A DNA stretch of 64,000 nucleotides from Dyadobacter sp. NIV53 (GTDB taxonomy: Bacteria > Bacteroidota > Bacteroidia > Cytophagales > Spirosomataceae): positions 3,348,001-3,412,000 of the forward strand of contig NZ_CP081299.1 in assembly GCF_019711195.1 (NCBI RefSeq), read 5' to 3'. Position numbers and translations under genes: made by a program. Below are positions 26,740-37,000 of the stretch, piece after piece. The number at the start of each line of letters is the position of its first letter. The first letter of the stretch is position 1. The notes beneath the pieces were generated by a model. It saw nothing but the letters and a program-made list of their open reading frames with translations. It was not told the origin of the DNA and did not search any database.

Positions 26740-27765
26740 ATGAAATTGAAAAATGATCTTTTGCTTCGGGCAGCACGTGGCGAGAAAGTGGAGCGCACGC
26801 CTGTCTGGATGATGCGCCAGGCCGGACGGATTTTGCCGGAATATCGTGCAGTCCGTGAAAAAGCAGGTAGTTTTATTACCCTGGCTACAACACCCGAAAT
26901 GGCTGCTGAAGTTACTTTACAACCTGTGGATTTGTTGGGCGTGGACGCCGCCATCATATTTTCCGACATTCTGGTGATTCCCGAAGGAATGGGATTGCCC
27001 TATGAAATGATTGAACAACGCGGGCCGGTTTTTCCTGATACTGTACATACTATTGAGGATCTCGAAAAGCTTCACATCGCTGAACCGGAGGTTGATCTGA
27101 AATATGTATTGGATGCTATAAAACTGACCAAAATTGGCTTGGAAAACCGGGTTCCTCTCATTGGTTTCGCCGGAGCTCCATTTACGATCTTCTGTTATAT
27201 GACGGAAGGAAAAGGGTCTAAAACTTTTTCCGTGGCAAAAAAACATTTGTATGCAGATCCCGGATTTTCGCATTTACTGCTCCAAAAAATTACGGATAGC
27301 ACCATCGCATACCTGAAAGCACAAATCAAAGCCGGAGCAGATCTGGTTCAGATATTTGATTCCTGGGCTGGTATTCTTTCCCCTGAACAATACCGGATTT
27401 TTTCCCTGCCTTATATCAGGCAAATATGTGATGCCATTACGGAGGCTCCCGTTACCGTTTTTGCAAAAGGTGCATTTTTTGCAAGAGAAGAAATCAGTAA
27501 ATTAAATTGTTCGGTAGTTGGCCTCGACTGGAATATGGACATTGCCGAATCGCGTAAACTGATACCAAATAAAACTTTACAGGGCAATCTCGATCCATGT
27601 GTATTGTATTCGTCTTATGACGGAATTAAAGCCGAAGTGAAGAAAATGATAGACCAGTTTGGTACACAACGCTATATTGCCAATCTGGGACATGGGGTTT
27701 ATCCGGATACCAATCCCGACAAAGTCCGCTGCTTCATTGAATCGGTAAAGGAGTACTCCTCGTAG
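26740..27765 (+). CDS. hemE: uroporphyrinogen decarboxylase
   Basis: Cytosolic haem-biosynthesis enzyme that removes four carboxyls from uroporphyrinogen III to give coproporphyrinogen III. The family signature PVWMMRQAGRILPEY is at residues 21-35, the catalytic aspartate is in IIFSDILVIPEGMG (about D76), and the second signature region (GFAGAPFTIFCYM) and C-terminal HGVYPDTNPDKV are intact. Length 341 is normal. It is not adjacent to other haem genes. Confidence 0.95.
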   Translation: MKLKNDLLLRAARGEKVERTPVWMMRQAGRILPEYRAVREKAGSFITLATTPEMAAEVTLQPVDLLGVDAAIIFSDILVIPEGMGLPYEMIEQRGPVFPDTVHTIEDLEKLHIAEPEVDLKYVLDAIKLTKIGLENRVPLIGFAGAPFTIFCYMTEGKGSKTFSVAKKHLYADPGFSHLLLQKITDSTIAYLKAQIKAGADLVQIFDSWAGILSPEQYRIFSLPYIRQICDAITEAPVTVFAKGAFFAREEISKLNCSVVGLDWNMDIAESRKLIPNKTLQGNLDPCVLYSSYDGIKAEVKKMIDQFGTQRYIANLGHGVYPDTNPDKVRCFIESVKEYSS

Positions 27766-27782
27766 CAGGCGTAGGTTATACG

Positions 27783-27895
27783 GAGAACCACGGAGACAAG
27801 AGGAGAGCCACAGAGTTATATTCAAAAGATGAAAAACAAAATCTCCCTTAAATTACACTCTGTGGCTCTCTTTAATACTCTGTGGATCTATGTGA
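27783..27895. repeat. intergenic inverted repeat
   Basis: GAGAGCCACAGAGT (27803-27816) and ACTCTGTGGCTCTC (27857-27870) form a perfect 14-bp stem around a 40-base loop. An outer, imperfect pair (GAGAACCACGGAGA near 27783 and CTCTGTGGATCT near 27879) nests around it. The unit resembles the CTCTGTGG-type intergenic elements common in Bacteroidota and may act as a bidirectional transcript end. Confidence 0.6.
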
Positions 27896-27911
27896 ACCTA
27901 ACCTTTCTCCA

Positions 27912-28442
27912 ATGCCCTTCAACAACAAAACAAAGTGCGTTTTCCTTGACCGTGATGGTGTTTTAAACAAAGAACTTGGAGACTATTTATACAGAACCGA
28001 GGACCTCATCATTCCCGATGGCGTTGTTGAGGGTTTGCAGTTATTAAAAAAGGCAGGTTTTCTGCTGATTGTCATTACAAATCAGGCTGGTATTGCACGC
28101 GGATTATACGACGCTGAGGCAGTTTATGCCATTCACCAGCGTATGCAGGAAGCATCAGGAAATATCCTGGACGATCTTTATTTTTCTCCTTATCATCCTG
28201 AATTTTCGGGAAAATCACTTTCCCGAAAACCTGATTCGTTGTTGCTGGAAAAAGCAATTTCCAAATATCATGTAGATCCCGGGCAATCCTGGATGATTGG
28301 CGATCGTGCACGGGATATGGAAGCCGGGCATAAAGCCGGCCTGCAAACGATACACATTATTTCAGGAAATGAAATTTCAGCTGGAAACTTTGCCGCAGCT
28401 GATTTACTTGAAGCAGCAAAAATTGTTTTGAGTAGCTGTTAG
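27912..28442 (+). CDS. HAD-family heptose-bisphosphate phosphatase-like protein (GmhB type)
   Basis: A 176-residue HAD phosphatase of the histidinol-phosphatase/GmhB subfamily. Motif I FLDRDGVLN carries the nucleophile pair D13 and D15, motif II is VITNQAGI, and motif III with the second Asp is MIGDRARDMEAG. GmhB removes the 7-phosphate of D-glycero-D-manno-heptose 1,7-bisphosphate for LPS core or S-layer sugars. I start at ATG 27912: the open frame extends to a GTG at 27882 inside the upstream repeat, which adds no conserved sequence. The cysteine cluster typical of zinc-binding GmhB is not evident, so a related sugar-phosphate substrate is possible. Confidence 0.78.
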   Translation: MPFNNKTKCVFLDRDGVLNKELGDYLYRTEDLIIPDGVVEGLQLLKKAGFLLIVITNQAGIARGLYDAEAVYAIHQRMQEASGNILDDLYFSPYHPEFSGKSLSRKPDSLLLEKAISKYHVDPGQSWMIGDRARDMEAGHKAGLQTIHIISGNEISAGNFAAADLLEAAKIVLSSC

Positions 28443-28501
28443 CTTGCAAATCAGTGTAAGAAAACCGAGCTCCTTTACAGCCATTTTAATAAATTAATTA
28501 T

Positions 28502-28630
28502 TTAAACGCGCTGTGAAGTAGTTGCTGGCGCTGTTTTTTGGATTGATCCGTAGGCCGGACATGCATGTTTGGTACAGGATGCAATTGTAAGTGTTCCGCA
28601 AACGGCAAGAAGAAATAGTATTTTTTTCAT
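28502..28630 (-). CDS. 42-residue small lipoprotein
   Basis: Short gene below usual length cut-offs. It encodes MKKILFLLAVCGTLTIASC followed by TKHACPAYGSIQ and a Thr/Ala/Ser-rich tail. The signal peptide and lipobox (TIASC) are textbook, leaving a mature peptide of about 24 residues. The ATG is at 28628-28630 and the stop at 28502-28504. Such peptides with a C-P-A-Y motif are seen in Bacteroidota; function unknown. Confidence 0.68.
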   Translation of the reverse strand: MKKILFLLAVCGTLTIASCTKHACPAYGSIQKTAPATTSQRV

Positions 28631-28678
28631 CTTTTCAGATATGTATAGTTAAATGTCAGTGTAAAAATATAAAAATAA

Positions 28679-28728
28679 TTCTTTGAACGAGTGTTTTAGT
28701 CTGACTAATAACGAACTCATTCAAAGAA
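28679..28728 (-). terminator. terminator after speA
   Basis: TTCTTTGAACGAG (28679-28691) and CTCATTCAAAGAA (28716-28728) pair at 12 of 13 positions. On the minus strand the stem is followed by a T-rich stretch, consistent with the end of the speA transcript. Confidence 0.6.
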
Positions 28729-28742
28729 CTTTATATCAAACC

Positions 28743-30221
28743 TTAAATTTTTGTTTCTACCAGCTCTTCTTCCGGCTCAGAAATTCCTTCCTCGGCCGGA
28801 CTTTTCATTTCAGGTGAAATATATGATTCATCTTTGAAGCCTAAAATTCTCAGCATAGAATCACTATTTTGTTCATTGGCAAAAACTTTGGTTACAATAC
28901 GGCCGTTTTCGTCCTTATCTACCAGCACATGCTTTGGTGCCGGAATCAGGCAATGCTGAATGCCGCCATATCCACCCAATGATTCCTGATAAGCGCCTGT
29001 ATGGAAAAATCCGATATACTGTGGCTGATCATCCTCATAGATAGGCATGTATAAATCAGCACTATGCATTTCGCTGTTATAAAAATCCTGAGAATCACAG
29101 GTCAGTCCGCCGAGGTTTACTTTTTGATAAGGGCTATCCCAGTTATTGATTGGCAACATGATGTATTTCTGGTTCATACCCCATGAATCAGGAAGCTGAG
29201 TGATGAATGAACCATTGATCATATACCAGAGCTCCTTGTCATTCTGAAGTTTTTTATCGATCACTTCATAAATCACAGCTCCGCTCTCACCAACCGTATA
29301 ACTTCCGAATTCCGTAAAAAGATGTGGAACAGGAACATTGTTTTTATTACAGATCCACTGGATATTTTCAACGATTTCATCAATCATCTGCTGATAATCG
29401 AAGCCGGTCTGCAAAGAAGTCTGAATAGGTAACCCGCCGCCGATATCAATTGAATCAAGATCAGGGCAAATTTTCTTCATCTCGCAGTATTTGAACATAA
29501 ACCGTGTAAGTTCACTCCAGTAATACGCACTATCTTTAATGCCGGTATTGATAAAGAAATGAAGCATTTTTAGCTTAAACCGCGGATTCGACGCAATTTT
29601 CTCTTTATAAAGTTCTGTTACATCGTTATACCTGATACCGAGACGCGAAGTATAAAAAGCAAAATTAGGCTCCTCGTCCGTAGCAATACGGATCGCCAGG
29701 TTCATGGAATCGGCTGTAACCAGTTTTTCATAAGCTTCAATTTCCCGAAGATTATCCAAAATAGGGATACAGTTAAAACCTTCATTGATCAGTTCACTCA
29801 AATACTGTGTATACAAAGGACGTTTGTAGCCATTTGCCAATATAAAAGTTGATTTGCTTACTTTCCCTCGGCGATACAATTCTCGGATGATCGGGATATC
29901 GAAGGACGATGAAGTTTCGAGATGAACATTATGCTTCAGAGCCTCTTCCAGTACAAAACTGAAATGCGAAGATTTTGTACAATAGCAATAGGTATAACTT
30001 CCTTTGTAATTATGTCTTTTGAATGCGTTCTTAAAAAACATATTTGCATTTTCAATATGTTCTCCAATTTTAGGAAGATAATTCAGTTTTAAAGGCGTAC
30101 CATGCTCCTTGATGATGTCCATCAGTGGTACATTGTTGAACAGCAATTCATTATTGTCAACGTTAAACTCCATCGTAGGGAACTCGAACGTTTGCTGAAT
30201 CAGGTCAATGTAGCTTTTCAT
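28743..30221 (-). CDS. speA: arginine decarboxylase
   Basis: Fold-type III PLP enzyme that makes agmatine from arginine for polyamine synthesis. The 492-residue protein matches the Bacteroidota arginine decarboxylase family: PLP-lysine region YCYCTKSSHFSF (K83), the glycine-rich phosphate-binding segment DSIDIGGGLPIQ, TEFGSYTVGESGA, and the active-site cysteine region LGGLTCDSQDFY. It carries a Glu-rich C-terminal extension (SPAEEGISEPEEELVETKI). It is a single-gene unit with its own terminator. Confidence 0.9.
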   Translation of the reverse strand: MKSYIDLIQQTFEFPTMEFNVDNNELLFNNVPLMDIIKEHGTPLKLNYLPKIGEHIENANMFFKNAFKRHNYKGSYTYCYCTKSSHFSFVLEEALKHNVHLETSSSFDIPIIRELYRRGKVSKSTFILANGYKRPLYTQYLSELINEGFNCIPILDNLREIEAYEKLVTADSMNLAIRIATDEEPNFAFYTSRLGIRYNDVTELYKEKIASNPRFKLKMLHFFINTGIKDSAYYWSELTRFMFKYCEMKKICPDLDSIDIGGGLPIQTSLQTGFDYQQMIDEIVENIQWICNKNNVPVPHLFTEFGSYTVGESGAVIYEVIDKKLQNDKELWYMINGSFITQLPDSWGMNQKYIMLPINNWDSPYQKVNLGGLTCDSQDFYNSEMHSADLYMPIYEDDQPQYIGFFHTGAYQESLGGYGGIQHCLIPAPKHVLVDKDENGRIVTKVFANEQNSDSMLRILGFKDESYISPEMKSPAEEGISEPEEELVETKI

Positions 30222-30655
30222 TTATCTATTAGGCGCGGATGCTGTTTTAAATTGTGAGTTATTAATTAATATTTTTTAAATTTTTAATTGTAATTCTTTC
30301 TGTTTTACGTCTTTAACCATTTTACTATGATCTTTAATGTAATAGTTAAGGGCATATAAAAAGACTGGAAAATTGGCCAGAATATGTGTTAATTCCAAAC
30401 ATCATTTGTTTATAAATCATTCCAGCCAGGCTGCACTTATCTTACAAATGGATCAGTTCATACCGTAAATCATCCGTTTGATACTTTTTTGGTTGTTCTG
30501 CATTCCGTTTCATGCCTATTTTTAAAACGTAATTGTAATAAACGGATAATAGATGCGGTAGATTATCAAATTATTATCATTTCAGGCCCAAAAATATTCC
30601 CAATGAATTTTGCCCTATAATTAACTGAATTAAAGGATTTTCATGCCGTGAAAAC
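30222..30655. other. divergent spacer between speA and tetR
   Basis: About 430 AT-rich bases without a gene, shared by divergent transcription units. Apart from the candidate promoter at 30656 I see no operator palindrome that could be assigned to the TetR protein. Confidence 0.4.
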
Positions 30656-30686
30656 TTTGAACATTTTTAAAGTTTTCTTAGTTTTA
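30656..30686 (+). promoter_or_regulatory. candidate promoter of the efflux operon
   Basis: TTTG at 30656-30659 and TAGTTTTA at 30679-30686, 19 bases apart, approximate the Bacteroidota -33/-7 consensus. The start would lie about 20 bases before the GTG at 30713. A second match (TAAATTTG, 30706-30713) overlaps the start codon and is less plausible. Confidence 0.35.
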
Positions 30687-30712
30687 CAGTCTGAACACTT
30701 CAAATTAAATTT

Positions 30713-31336
30713 GTGAAAGAACGAATTGTAAAATCTGCCTTAAATCTATTTTGGCGATATGGCATCAAAAGCGTCACAATGGATGATATTGCCAAAGAAC
30801 TGGGGATCTCGAAAAGGACCATTTATCAGCATTATCCTGATAAGGAAGCAATTCTTGCCATGGCTATTAAAGGAGAACTCAGTTCCCAGAAATGTGAGAT
30901 AGAGAAGCTGGATACTTTTTCGGATAACCCAATTGAACAAATGATTCAGGCGGCCGACCAGATAAGGACAGCCATTGCGCACATGAACCCTACATTGATA
31001 TACGATTTAAAGAAATATTATCCCGAATCCTGGAACCTGTTCCAATCTTATAAAAATGAATTTATTAACAAAAATATACAGGGCAACCTCAGGCATGGGA
31101 TTTCTCTGGGGCTTTACCGATCAGATATAGACGTTGAGGTGCTTTCACTATTACGTATCCAGGAATTTGAAATTGCATTTGACCCGACTATTTATCCTGC
31201 TGACAAATTTCACATGATGCACGTTCAAATGCAGTTCATTCATCATTTTTTAAGAGGAATTTTAACTGAAAAAGGATTTATACATTACAACACCATAAAA
31301 GATAATTCAGAAACCGAGTTTATCCATGAAAAATGA
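30713..31336 (+). CDS. TetR/AcrR family regulator
   Basis: A 207-residue regulator beginning at GTG 30713, needed to include the full helix-turn-helix (FWRYGIKSVTMDDIAKELGI to SKRTIYQHYPDKEAILAM, about residues 13-50). The C-terminal ligand domain is typical in length but has no recognisable ligand motif. It overlaps the TolC gene by 11 bp, so it is the first gene of the pump operon and probably its autoregulated repressor. Confidence 0.88.
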   Translation: MKERIVKSALNLFWRYGIKSVTMDDIAKELGISKRTIYQHYPDKEAILAMAIKGELSSQKCEIEKLDTFSDNPIEQMIQAADQIRTAIAHMNPTLIYDLKKYYPESWNLFQSYKNEFINKNIQGNLRHGISLGLYRSDIDVEVLSLLRIQEFEIAFDPTIYPADKFHMMHVQMQFIHHFLRGILTEKGFIHYNTIKDNSETEFIHEK

Positions 31337-32693
31337 AAGAATAATACGCAGCGGGGTTTTGTTCCTCGCGATGTTTTTAAGCCTTGTTTCTGTCAGAGCG
31401 CAGGAGGCGGGTTTTACGGTTAAAGAAGCCGTTGACTATGCCATCAAACATAACCTGAATGTAAAAAGTACGCAGCTGGATGCCATTTCTGCGGAAGCAA
31501 GAATCGGTGAAGTACGCGGTGCGGGGCTGCCTCAGCTGGCCGCCAATTTAAATTTGAGTGATAATGTAATTATCCAGCGCGTTTTTCTTCCCGCTAACTT
31601 TGCAGATCCGAATGCTTCTCCTGATGCGGCACCGGTAGCTGTTCAGTTTGGTGTTAAGTATTCCGGAAGTGCATCGGCAACTTTAAATCAGCTGATTTTT
31701 AGCGGCTCCTATTTTATCGGTTTGCGTGCAGCTGCGACCTACCGGGAACTTGCCAGCAAGAATGTTACCCAATCCAAAGTTACCGTTGCGGAAGCCGTAA
31801 CCAAGGCCTATTATTCTGCGCAGGTTTCGGAAGAACGTGCCAAAGTGCTAGACCTGAATATCAGCCGCGTCGATTCTCTGAGACGTGAAACCAAGAAAAT
31901 GAATGAAAGCGGATTTGTTGAACTGCTTGATGTAACCCGTCTGGAAGTGCAGATCAACAATCTGGTTACGGAACGTCAGAAAGTTCAGAACCTGATCGAA
32001 TTGAGTTATACGCTTTTGAAATACCAGATGGGTATGCCACTTGACGAGAAGATCCAGCTGACCGATAAAGTTGACGACTTAAACATTGAAACATTAAAAG
32101 CGGATTTTGCCGACTATAAAGTTGATTATAACAACCGGATTGAATACTCTGTATTGAGTACGCAGGAAAAACTGGCGGGACTGGATCTGAAAAATGTCCG
32201 TGCAGGTTATCTGCCAAATCTTTCCGCTTCTTTTGGGTATGGTCATAATAACGGTAGAAATTCGCTGACTGATCTGTTTGGAACAAAATGGTTTAATAAC
32301 TCGCTGCTTGCTATCAATTTAAATATTCCAATCTTCGACGGTTTCATTAAAAAATACCAGGTAGATCAGAAAAGGGTTGCACTGGACAAGGTGAAACTCA
32401 ATCAGAAATTTCTGGAACAAACAATTGATATGCAATCCAAACAAGCAGCTATCAACATAAAAAATGCTTTTGCCACTTTGGAGACGCAGACAAGAAATGT
32501 TGATCTGGCTAAGGAAGTTGTCCGGGTTACCAAAATTAAATACAAGGAAGGCGTTGGTTCAAACATAGAAGTGATCAACGCAGAATCCGCATTCAAAGAA
32601 GCACAGACCAACTATTTCGCCGCATTGTACGACATGCTGATCGCCAAGGTGGATCTGAGTAAAGCAAAGGGAGAGCTTTATACCGAAAACTGA
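31326..32693 (+). CDS. TolC family outer-membrane efflux protein
   Basis: A 455-residue outer-membrane channel subunit. Signal peptide MKNERIIRSGVLFLAMFLSL ends at VRAQ; two outer-membrane-efflux repeats follow, with long helical stretches (TVAEAVTKAYYSAQVSEERA, EVVRVTKIKYKEGVGSNIEV) and the characteristic N-x-E-x-A-F-K-E-A-Q-T-N-Y segment. It forms the exit duct of the downstream HlyD/RND pump. Confidence 0.92.
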   Translation: MKNERIIRSGVLFLAMFLSLVSVRAQEAGFTVKEAVDYAIKHNLNVKSTQLDAISAEARIGEVRGAGLPQLAANLNLSDNVIIQRVFLPANFADPNASPDAAPVAVQFGVKYSGSASATLNQLIFSGSYFIGLRAAATYRELASKNVTQSKVTVAEAVTKAYYSAQVSEERAKVLDLNISRVDSLRRETKKMNESGFVELLDVTRLEVQINNLVTERQKVQNLIELSYTLLKYQMGMPLDEKIQLTDKVDDLNIETLKADFADYKVDYNNRIEYSVLSTQEKLAGLDLKNVRAGYLPNLSASFGYGHNNGRNSLTDLFGTKWFNNSLLAINLNIPIFDGFIKKYQVDQKRVALDKVKLNQKFLEQTIDMQSKQAAINIKNAFATLETQTRNVDLAKEVVRVTKIKYKEGVGSNIEVINAESAFKEAQTNYFAALYDMLIAKVDLSKAKGELYTEN

Positions 32694-32803
32694 GTTCAGA
32701 ATTTAAAGTTTACAGGAAAAACCAGGCTAACCTGTGCAGTTTACAAATAACAAACTTCAGGGCTCCTGTGATAATATTGATTAACACCAAAAATTAGCAT
32801 AAA

Positions 32804-33936
32804 ATGAAAACAAATATTTTAATTATCTTATTTATCGCTACGATTCTTTCTGCTTGTTCAGGCGAGAAAAAAGTGATCTGGTAACCAAAAAAGAAGAACT
32901 GGCCAAGCTTAAAACAGAGCAAAGCGAGACAGACAAAAAAATTAAGGCGCTGGAAATTGATATTGCCAAGCTTGATCCTAAAAAAGCTGGTGAAGCAAGG
33001 GTGAAAGCAGTAACAGTGGCACCGCTTAATGCAGAAACTTTCAGGCATTATATAGAACTTCAGGGCACTGTTGATGCAAAAAACAGTGCTATGATCACGC
33101 CAAAATCAGGAGGTGCTGTTACGGCTATGTATGTAAAAGAAGGTGATTATGTCAATGCAGGCGGTGTGATCGGCAAGATCGATGATAGTATCCTTCGGGA
33201 ATCATTGGAAGAATTAAAAACACAGTCCTCGTTGATAAACACGCTTTACGACAAACAAAAAGGACTTTGGGATCAAAAAATCGGTACGGAATTACAATTC
33301 CTGCAGGCAAAAAATAACAAGGAATCATTAGAAAGAAGGATATCTACTTTGAATTCGCAGCTTGCCCAATCCAAAATTATATCTCCTATGGCTGGTGTTG
33401 TGGATCAGGTCAATGTGAAAGTAGGAGAAATGGCTTCTCCGGGTGTTGGTGTGGTTCGTATTGTAAATTTGAGCAACCTGAAGGTACTGGCCAAAGTTTC
33501 GGATACGTACGCAGCCAGTGTAAAGAAAGGCGATGAAGTGATTATTAAATTCCCAGACCTGAAGAAGGAATATAAAGCCCGCATTACTTTTGTAAGCACT
33601 ACCGTAGATCCGTTGTCCCGCACTTTTACCATTGAGGCAAATCTTCCGTCTTCCAAGGATATCAAACCTAATATGATGGCCCAGGTGCAGATTAACGATG
33701 CTACAAGTAAAAGTGCTTTGGCAATTGACCAAAACTTTGTTCAAAGCACTGAAAAAGGTAACGTAGTGTATGTTGCTGTGACAGAGAATAACAAAAAAGT
33801 AGCAAAGGCCAAAGAGGTTACTACCGGACAGAGCTACAATGGGAAAATTGAAATACTAAAAGGATTAACGGCTGGTGATCAATTAATTACTTTGGGATAC
33901 CAGGAATTATCTGACGGACAGGCGATAGCGTATTAA
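32804..33936 (+). CDS. HlyD/RND periplasmic adaptor, lipoprotein (frameshifted near start)
   Basis: Membrane-fusion subunit of the tripartite pump. Domains in order: a coiled N-terminal region (LVTKKEELAKLKTEQSETDK), barrel-sandwich half AMYVKEGDYVNAGGVIGKID, helical hairpin, second half IISPMAGVVDQVNVKVGEMA, beta-barrel and membrane-proximal domain. The open frame as read starts at TTG 32854, but ATG 32804 begins a lipoprotein signal (MKTNILIILFIATILSAC). The signal and the body are out of frame by one base at the A6 run 32867-32872; A7 gives CSGEKKSDLVTK and a 377-residue lipoprotein. I treat it as one gene. Confidence 0.85.
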
Positions 33937-33956
33937 AATACAGGGGTTAAAAGGTG

Positions 33957-34029
33957 AAAAGGTTAAGGGTTAATGGCAAATCAGCCGCCTTAGCATTCTT
34001 CCCGTTAGCCCTTTAACCATTAACCTTTT
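33957..34029. repeat. inverted repeat between adaptor and RND genes
   Basis: AAAAGGTTAA (33957-33966) matches TTAACCTTTT (34020-34029), and the overlapping GGTTAATGG (33968-33976) matches CCATTAACC (34017-34025), giving two alternative pairings in a 100-bp operon spacer. It may stabilise or separate the two mRNA segments. Confidence 0.55.
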
Positions 34030-34036
34030 TCATAGC

Positions 34037-37000
34037 ATGAAATTTAACGAATATAAAACCCTTGGCTTTACCAACTGGTGCGTAGAGAACCGGACAACGG
34101 TTTACATCTTTACGTTCATCATTACCCTGGCCGGGTTCATGGTTTACAACAACCTGCCCAAAGAGCAGTTTCCGGATATTAAAATTCCGCAGATCTATAT
34201 CAATACGGTCTATTTTGGAACAGCTCCTGCCGATATAGAAAACACGATTAACAAGCCGATTGAGAAACAGCTTAAATCGTTGAGTGGTGTCAAAAAAATC
34301 AAATCGAATGCATTGCAGGATGTGTCGGTAATTCTGGTAGAATTTACACCTGATGTAGCCGTGGAAGTTGCGCTCCAGCGAGTACGTGATGCCATAGATA
34401 AGGCCAAAACAGACTTACCCCAAAACCTGGATACCGGCCCTACTGCACAGGATGTAAACTTTTCGGAATTTCCGATTATGAACGTCAATCTTGCCGGGAA
34501 TTACTCTCTTAAACAGCTGAAAGAATATGCCGAAGATTTGCAGGACGGAATTGAAGCATTGCCCGAAATCACACGTGTGGACATTCTGGGTGCTCTCAAC
34601 AGGGAAATCCAGATCAACGTGGATCTTCCGCGTATGCAATCTACCGGGCTGACTTTTTACGATATTCAAACAGCAGTACAAGGTGAAAATATCAACGTTT
34701 CAGGTGGTGAACTGAATGTGGAAGGTGTGCGCCGTACATTACGTGTAAAAGGTGAGTATACCAATGTAGCAGATATGGCCAATATCCGTATCCGTACCGG
34801 CACTGGTGCTACCATACGTTTAGGTGATGTAGCAGAAGTGAGCGATAATTTTGAAGAACAGCAGGATTTTGCACGTCTGGCAAACAAATCAGTTATTACA
34901 TTGAACGTGATTAAACGTTCCGGTGAAAACCTGGTGGAAGCTGCTGATAAAATAGAAAACCTGATCGCCGAATATAAAGAAAACCGTTTTCCGCAAGGAC
35001 TGGATATTAAAATTACGGCGGATTCATCCATTCAGACCCGTGCCGACCTGCACGATCTGATCAATACCGTTGTACTTGGTTTTATCTTTGTAGTAATGGT
35101 ACTGATGTTCTTCATGGGTGTTCGGAATGCCATATTTGTAGGACTTTCCGTACCGCTCTCAGCATTGGTTGCTTTTGTGATGATGCCCATTATAGGGCCT
35201 ATGGTGGGCACTGAATTTACATTGAACACAATTGTGCTATTTGCTTTTCTTTTGGGAATAGGGCTTGTTGTGGATGATGCGATCGTGGTAATTGAAAATA
35301 CGCACAGGCTTTTTAACAACCATCGGGACTGGACGATCCAGCAAGCTGTGAAAGCGGCAGCGGGTGAAGTATTTATCCCGGTACTTTCAGGAACACTTAC
35401 GACCATTGCACCATTTTTCCCATTACTTTTCTGGACAGGTATTGTCGGGGAGTTTATGAAATTTATGCCCCTTACGCTTATTATTACCCTGGGAGCATCT
35501 CTTTTTGTAGCTTATGTAATGAACCCTGTTTTCGCAGTTTCATTTATGGGGCGGCACGAAGACGAAAAAGACGCGCATGATACCAGCTTTAAAGCCATTC
35601 GCAATCCACTGATTATTCTTGCAGTTGCAGCAGGACTTGGTTATCTGATCGACCGTGGTATTGGAAACTTCTTTGTTTTCATTATTATACTTTATATTTT
35701 CAATCATTACATTCTTACGCCGCGTATACTGGTTCCATTTCAGGATCGTTTGTTACCAGCATTAAAAAATAACTACCGTAAACTGATCAGCTGGCTTCTT
35801 CAGGGATGGCGGCCGGTTGTTGCCATTTTGTCGATGGTTGTTTTATTCGTTTTTACCATAGTGCTTACAGGCATTGTCCAGCCTAAGGTACTTTTCTTCC
35901 CGAGCGGCGATCCTGATTTTGTGTATGTATATACTAAAATGCCGATTGGTACGGATGCCGTAGTAACAGACTCTGTTACGAAAGTGATCGAGAAAAAAGT
36001 ATTTGACGTGTTGGAAAAAGAAAAAGCAATGGGTATTGTCAACTCGGTGATTGCCAATGTGGGTAAAAACGCCGGTGACCCGTTCAATCCTGACCGCTCC
36101 GCTACTCCGCATAAATCGAAGGTAACTGTTGCATTTGTATACGGAACAGAAAGAGGCGGCCGTTCTACCCAAGTTATCCTGGGTAAGATACGCGAAGCTG
36201 TTTCGGGCATACCGGGTGCGGAAATTTCAGTAGAACGCGAAGCTGTTGGCCCGCCAACGGGAAAACCGATTTCTATTGAGATCTCAGGAGATGATTTTGA
36301 AATACTACAGAAACTGGAAAAAACGGTTCTGAAAAAAGTGCAGGATTCAGGTATTGAAGGCATTGATCAGCTCCGTTCCGATCTGGTCACCAACAAGCCG
36401 GAAATTGTGATTGACATTGACCGAGAAAAAGCCCAGCGTGAAGGAATCAGCTCACAGCAGGTTGCATTGGCTGTAAGAACCGGGCTGTTCGGACTCGAAG
36501 TTTCCAAATTCCGTGATGACAAAGACGAATACCCGATCATGGTCCGCCTGAAAAAGGACGACCGGGAGCAGATTGAGAAACTTTTAAGTCTCAATGTAGT
36601 TTACCGGGATATGACTATGGGTGGTGCCTTGCGCCAGGTGCCGATCACATCCGTTGCCAATATCCATTATTCTACCACTTTCAGCCAGATCAACCGTCAG
36701 GATCAAAGCAGGATTGTAACGCTGGGATCAGATGTATTGCCGGGATATAATGCCAACGAAATCGTAGGGCAAATTGAATTGCTGATCAATGACATGACGG
36801 TTCCGAATGGTTACAAGATAAAAATGGGTGGAGAGCAGGAAGAACAGAATGAATCCATGGCTTTCCTTGGCACCGCTTTTGGCGCGGCTATCCTGCTGAT
36901 CTATCTGATACTTGCCACGCAGTTTAACTCTGTGGTAAAACCATTTATAATCTTTTTTACAATTCTGCTATCGCTGATTGGCGTGTTGCTGGGCTTCATT

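Noticed and set aside
30706..30713. TAAATTTG as promoter of tetR
   Set aside because: It overlaps the GTG start codon; using it would force a start inside the helix-turn-helix.
32854..33936. HlyD adaptor starting at TTG 32854 as a cytoplasmic protein
   Set aside because: A complete lipoprotein signal lies directly upstream and is only one base out of frame at an A run.
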